Assembly: GCA_009694375.1 (NCBI GenBank)
Contig: SHVB01000008.1
Span: 1 to 45,742, forward strand
DNA length: 45,742 nt
Origin: Acidimicrobiia bacterium
Lineage (GTDB): Bacteria > Actinomycetota > Acidimicrobiia > Acidimicrobiales > VFJN01
Direction: 5' to 3'
The notes under the pieces were generated by a model, which saw only the letters and a list, made by a program, of their open reading frames with translations, ran no database searches and was not told where the DNA came from. This document shows positions 42,570-45,742 of the stretch, piece by piece (position 1 is the first letter of the stretch; each line of letters begins with the position of its first letter). Both the position numbers and the translations under genes were made by a program.

Positions 42570-43009
42570 GGGCACTGGGCATCGACCTCGGCACCAAACG
42601 CATCGGCGTGGCCCTGGCGAACTCGGAGGGCACCGTCGCCACCCCCTATGAGGTGGTACCTCGCTCAGGGAGTCGGACGCTCGACCACGCTCGGCTCGCC
42701 ACCCTGGCGGAGGAAGCCGGGGCGGTATGCCTGGTGGTGGGGCTACCGCTGTCGCTCGACGGAACCGTAGGACCCGCGGCGGCCGCTGCGTTGGACGAAG
42801 CGACCGAGATCGGTGAGGCCACCGGACTGCCGGTGGTGACCTGGGACGAGCGCTTCACCACCGTTACCGCCGACCAGTACCTGATGACCCAGGACCTGAA
42901 GGCAGACGCTCGGCGCCGGGTGGTGGACAAGGTGGCCGCCGCCATCATGCTGCAGGGGTGGCTTGATCACCGCCGCCTGAGTTCGGCGAGTGAGGATGGG
43001 CCACCGTGA
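42566..43009 (+). CDS. ruvX: RuvX/YqgF family nuclease
   Basis: A 147-residue RNase-H-fold protein, called the Holliday-junction-resolvase-like YqgF/RuvX and implicated in 16S rRNA 5'-end processing. Motifs are LGIDLGTKRIGVALAN with Asp at residue 7, CLVVGLPLSLDGT, and TWDERFTTVTAD with the acidic pair. A final Asp (RRVVDKVAAAIMLQGWL) completes the site. Length is typical. GTG at 42566 overlaps the alaS stop (GTGA), and its own stop overlaps the mltG GTG in the same way. The alaS-ruvX-mltG-aroE order is the same in mycobacteria. Confidence 0.93.
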   Translation: MRALGIDLGTKRIGVALANSEGTVATPYEVVPRSGSRTLDHARLATLAEEAGAVCLVVGLPLSLDGTVGPAAAAALDEATEIGEATGLPVVTWDERFTTVTADQYLMTQDLKADARRRVVDKVAAAIMLQGWLDHRRLSSASEDGPP

Positions 43010-44136
43010 GCAATCCGCCGGCCCACTTCTCCGCGACACGCCGCCCGCCCGAAGTCGCCGTAGACGACAATGGAATCCAAGACCAACCCCGGCCATCGCG
43101 GCGTCGGCGCGTGCTCGTGGTGCTGGCCAGCCTGGCCCTCGTCACCGTGGTGGTCCTCGGAGGATCCGCGCTGTGGGTGAGCCGTCAAGTGACGCCGCCG
43201 GGAGGCCCGGGCGCTGAGGAGGAGATCACTGTGCCGGTGGGCGCTAGTTCTCGCTCCATCGGGGCGCAGTTGGCGCGCGAGGGCATCATCGGCAGCGCCT
43301 TGGTATGGGATTGGTACCTCCGGATCAACGGCGGTGGCCCATTCGAGGCGGGGATCTACGCACTCCGCCAGAACTCCGCCATGGCCGATGTGATCGACGT
43401 GCTCGCCGCGGGTCCCCGTCCGGCCGAGGAGCGGTCTTTCACGGTGCCCGAGGGACTCACAGTACCCGAAACGCTGGCCCGGCTTGCCTCCACCGAAGAG
43501 GGCCTGGGCTTAGACCCGGTGGTCATGGCAGGGTTGCTCACCGACGGGCAGATCGTCTCGTCGGTACTGGGTCCGGGCTTGCCCTCCTCCGAGGGCATCC
43601 TGTTCCCGGAGACGTATCGGGTGGCCGATGACGCCGATGCCCAGATGGTGCTGCAGCAGATGGTGGATCTATTGGATCAAACCCTCATCGAGTTGGAGGT
43701 TGATACGGCGCAGTCCCGATTCAACCTCTCGCCCTACGAAATCCTCATCGTCGCCTCACTCATTGAGGAGGAGACCAAGGTGCCCGCGGAGCGGGCGAAA
43801 GTGGCCCAGGTGATCTACAACCGACTCCGCCAGGGCATCCCGTTGGGCATCGACGCCACCTCTCGCTATGAGGCCGTCTTGAACGGTCGCAGTCGCGACG
43901 ATATCGATTTCACCAGCGACTCGCCCTACAACACCCGCCTGGTGACGGGCCTGCCGCCAACACCGATTGCCTCGCCCGGGCGGGAAAGCATCGTGGCAGC
44001 CCTCAACCCCGCCGAGGGGCCCTGGACGTACTACGTACTTGCCGATGCGTCCGGTAACCATGTCTTCACCGACAGCAACTCCGAGTTCATCAAGGCGAAG
44101 CAGCGCTGTGCGGCCTTAGGTCTTGGATGTGGATAG
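43006..44136 (+). CDS. mltG: Endolytic murein transglycosylase MltG
   Basis: A 376-residue membrane-anchored transglycosylase that cuts nascent peptidoglycan strands and sets their length. A cytoplasmic basic N-terminus (residues 1-35) precedes a single membrane helix (about 36-58), then a LysM-like region (VPVGASSRSIGAQLAREGII) and the YceG catalytic domain. The catalytic Glu254 is in ASLIEEETK, matching Glu218 of the E. coli enzyme. The substrate-binding stretch YNTRLVTGLPPTPIASPGRE is conserved. GTG at 43006 overlaps the ruvX stop. AroE starts 10 nt after the stop. Confidence 0.94.
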   Translation: MSNPPAHFSATRRPPEVAVDDNGIQDQPRPSRRRRVLVVLASLALVTVVVLGGSALWVSRQVTPPGGPGAEEEITVPVGASSRSIGAQLAREGIIGSALVWDWYLRINGGGPFEAGIYALRQNSAMADVIDVLAAGPRPAEERSFTVPEGLTVPETLARLASTEEGLGLDPVVMAGLLTDGQIVSSVLGPGLPSSEGILFPETYRVADDADAQMVLQQMVDLLDQTLIELEVDTAQSRFNLSPYEILIVASLIEEETKVPAERAKVAQVIYNRLRQGIPLGIDATSRYEAVLNGRSRDDIDFTSDSPYNTRLVTGLPPTPIASPGRESIVAALNPAEGPWTYYVLADASGNHVFTDSNSEFIKAKQRCAALGLGCG

Positions 44137-44146
44137 GAGCAGTGGT

Positions 44147-45004
44147 GTGACGCTCACCGGCCGAACCCGTACCACCGGGGTGATCGGGTCTCCGATCCGC
44201 CATTCCCTATCGCCGGTGATGTTCAACGCAGCCTTTGTGGCCTCCGGCATGGACTGGGCCTACCTTGCTTTCGAGGTACCCGAGGGAAGGGCGACCAGCG
44301 CCATGGAGGCACTGCGGGCGCTGGGGATCGAGGGGGTGTCGGTGACGATGCCCCATAAGGCGGCCATTCTTCCCGCCCTCGACAGCATGTCGGAGGACGC
44401 GGCGTTGCTGGGGGCGGTCAACTGTGTGACCCAGCGCGCTGGCGCACTCCACGGCGACAACACTGACGGTGCTGGATTTCTTGATGCTCTGCGGATCGAC
44501 GAAGGCATCGAGATCGAGGGGCAAGCTTGTGTGGTGGTGGGAGCCGGGGGAGCCGGGCGCGCCGTGGCCCGCGCCCTGGCCCAGGCGGGGGCTCGGGTGA
44601 CCATCGTGAACCGATCGGCCCCCGCCGCCGAGCGCGCCGCCGTCATCGCCGGTGACTCTGCTCGCGTGGGGGGCATGACCGATCTGGCCGAGGCGAGCCT
44701 GGTGGTGAACGCCACCCCGCTTGGAATGGGGCTCGCGGCCACCCCGGGGGGTCGGCCGGAGCCGCTCCCGTTCGATGTCACCCTGCTCGCCCCCGGTCAG
44801 GTGGTGTTCGATCTCGTGTACCACCCGGCCCCGACTCCCCTCATGGTGGCGGCCACCGCCCAGGGCCTGCGCAGTGTGCATGGCCTTGGCATGCTGGTGT
44901 ACCAGGCGGCGCACGCCTTCCGGGCTTGGACCGGGGAGGAACCGCCGTTGGCGGCCATGCGGCTGGCGGCGGGAACGGCGCTGGGCGAGCGCCGGCCTGC
45001 CTAG
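44147..45004 (+). CDS. aroE: Shikimate dehydrogenase
   Basis: A 285-residue NADPH-dependent enzyme that reduces 3-dehydroshikimate to shikimate. The shikimate site has SLS (residues 20-22) and NTDGAG; the catalytic pair is Lys71 (MPHKAAI) and Asp107 (DNTDGAG). The cofactor loop GAGGAGRAVARAL and the NADPH-phosphate-binding NRSAP follow. Length is normal. The GTG at 44147 is chosen because AGGAG (44135-44139) is 7 nt upstream. A TTG at 44123 would extend it into mltG. Confidence 0.92.
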   Translation: MTLTGRTRTTGVIGSPIRHSLSPVMFNAAFVASGMDWAYLAFEVPEGRATSAMEALRALGIEGVSVTMPHKAAILPALDSMSEDAALLGAVNCVTQRAGALHGDNTDGAGFLDALRIDEGIEIEGQACVVVGAGGAGRAVARALAQAGARVTIVNRSAPAAERAAVIAGDSARVGGMTDLAEASLVVNATPLGMGLAATPGGRPEPLPFDVTLLAPGQVVFDLVYHPAPTPLMVAATAQGLRSVHGLGMLVYQAAHAFRAWTGEEPPLAAMRLAAGTALGERRPA

Positions 45005-45077
45005 AGGAAAGTTGGGCTTGAGTTCCCGGGGAATCCTGCCGATAACTAGGAAAACATTCATCGACACAGGAGACATT

Positions 45078-45742
45078 GTGGCTCTTCAGGGGACGCTGGA
45101 CACATTCGCTCTTCCCGACGTACTGGCTCTTCTCGCTACGGCGAAGAAGACCGGCTGCCTCCGCCTCAGTGGGGAGCGCGGTAGCGGAAGTGTGTGGGTG
45201 AGCGACGGCACCGTGTCGGCCCTGGAGGTACCCCACGCCCCCCAGTCCAGCGAACCGGTGGCTGCGCTGTTCGAATTGCTTCGTTTTGACCACGGCGAGT
45301 TCAGTTTCGAACCGGAGGTTGCGCACGGCGGCCCCAGCCTCGGTCAGGACGTGATGACGCTCCTGCAAGCCGCGGAGGCACTCCTGGGCGAATGGCGGGA
45401 GATCCAGACTGTGGTGCCCTCGATGGATGTTTGGGTTCGGCTCGCCAAGGTGCTCCCGGGCGAGGAGATCATGATCACTCAACCCCGGTGGGATGCCATC
45501 GTGGCGGTGGCCAGTGGCGCCACGATGCACGCGGTGGCCGACACACTCGAGCTCAGTGAAGTGGCGGCTTCTCGAAACATCAAGGAACTCGTGGAGTTGG
45601 GGATCCTGGCGGTGGATCCAGTCGCCCCCGTTCTGGTCACCCCGGACGCCCCCGAGATGGTTCCGGCACTGACGTTGGTTACCGATCCGGTCCCGGCACC
45701 GACGCTGACTGCCGATCCGGTCCCGGCGCCGACGGTGCCGGT
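45078..45742 (+). CDS. DUF4388 domain protein (cut by window edge)
   Basis: At least 221 residues; the stop lies beyond the window. The N-terminal DUF4388/PATAN-like domain (about 1-85) reads LQGTLDTFALPDVLALLA, then TGCLRLSG, GSVWVSDGTVSALEVP and FDHGEFSFEP. The middle (about 85-190) ends in a winged-helix-like segment (HAVADTLELSEVAASRNIKE and LVELGILAV). A Pro-rich tail with a ten-residue repeat follows. DUF4388 proteins occur in signalling pathways, often beside response regulators or roadblock/MglB proteins, but the role is not established. GTG at 45078 has AGGAG at 45068-45072. Confidence 0.8.
   Translation, partial: MALQGTLDTFALPDVLALLATAKKTGCLRLSGERGSGSVWVSDGTVSALEVPHAPQSSEPVAALFELLRFDHGEFSFEPEVAHGGPSLGQDVMTLLQAAEALLGEWREIQTVVPSMDVWVRLAKVLPGEEIMITQPRWDAIVAVASGATMHAVADTLELSEVAASRNIKELVELGILAVDPVAPVLVTPDAPEMVPALTLVTDPVPAPTLTADPVPAPTVP
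45660..45742. repeat. 30-bp tandem repeat in the DUF4388 gene
   Basis: Units at 45660-45689 and 45690-45719 and a partial one from 45720 encode VPALTLVTDP, VPAPTLTADP and VPAPTVP. The repeat runs off the window edge, so the copy number is unknown. Repeat-length change between strains is plausible. Confidence 0.7.

Noticed and set aside
44841-45530. Minus-strand frame over aroE and the DUF4388 gene
   Set aside because: The plus-strand frame from 45078 gives clear DUF4388 wording and has a ribosome site; the minus-strand frame has neither.

Overview
The window is a gene-dense, high-GC bacterial chromosome segment, by gene content from an actinomycete. It carries phosphatidylinositol mannoside genes (a PgsA-type synthase, a PIM acyltransferase and PimA), pdxS-pdxT, and an actinobacterial rarA, small membrane protein, alaS, ruvX, mltG, aroE run. 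From memory, the order matches Mycobacterium tuberculosis from the pgsA1-pimA locus through ruvCAB, secDF, apt and relA to hisS, aspS, alaS and aroE. The presence of queA-tgt and the non-mycobacterial filler genes suggest a deep lineage such as Acidimicrobiia. That placement is an inference.

Layout. 1-1.5 kb: a DinB-like protein facing an alpha/beta hydrolase. 1.5-4.2 kb: PIM lipid synthesis operon. 4.3-6.9 kb: LemA, HtpX and a DUF3048 protein. 6.9-9.3 kb: PLP synthase (pdxS, pdxT) and yebC. 9.4-14 kb: peroxiredoxin, D-aminoacylase-like amidohydrolase, GNAT acetyltransferase and a two-gene ABC transporter. 14.1-24 kb: Holliday junction (ruvCAB), queuosine (queA, tgt), protein export (secD, secF), apt and rel. 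24-33.9 kb: a variable region with an asparagine-synthase-like protein, an OafA-type acyltransferase, a methyltransferase, a DUF6325/SHOCT/Baeyer-Villiger monooxygenase group and oligopeptidase B. 33.9-39.4 kb: FKBP, hisS, aspS, a shortened AbiEi-like protein and rarA. 39.4-45.7 kb: two small membrane proteins, alaS, ruvX, mltG, aroE and the start of a DUF4388 protein cut by the window edge.

Most genes lie on the plus strand in tight operons with ATGA or GTGA overlaps. Where a gene starts a transcription unit, a TANNNT hexamer often lies 6-9 nt before the start codon. This is the pattern of leaderless transcripts, and I used it to choose several starts.

The most unusual element is a near-identical 36-nt copy of the 3' end of rel at the far side of the asparagine-synthase-like gene, which looks like the scar of an integrated element. 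I saw no tRNA, rRNA, CRISPR array, intact transposase or integrase.
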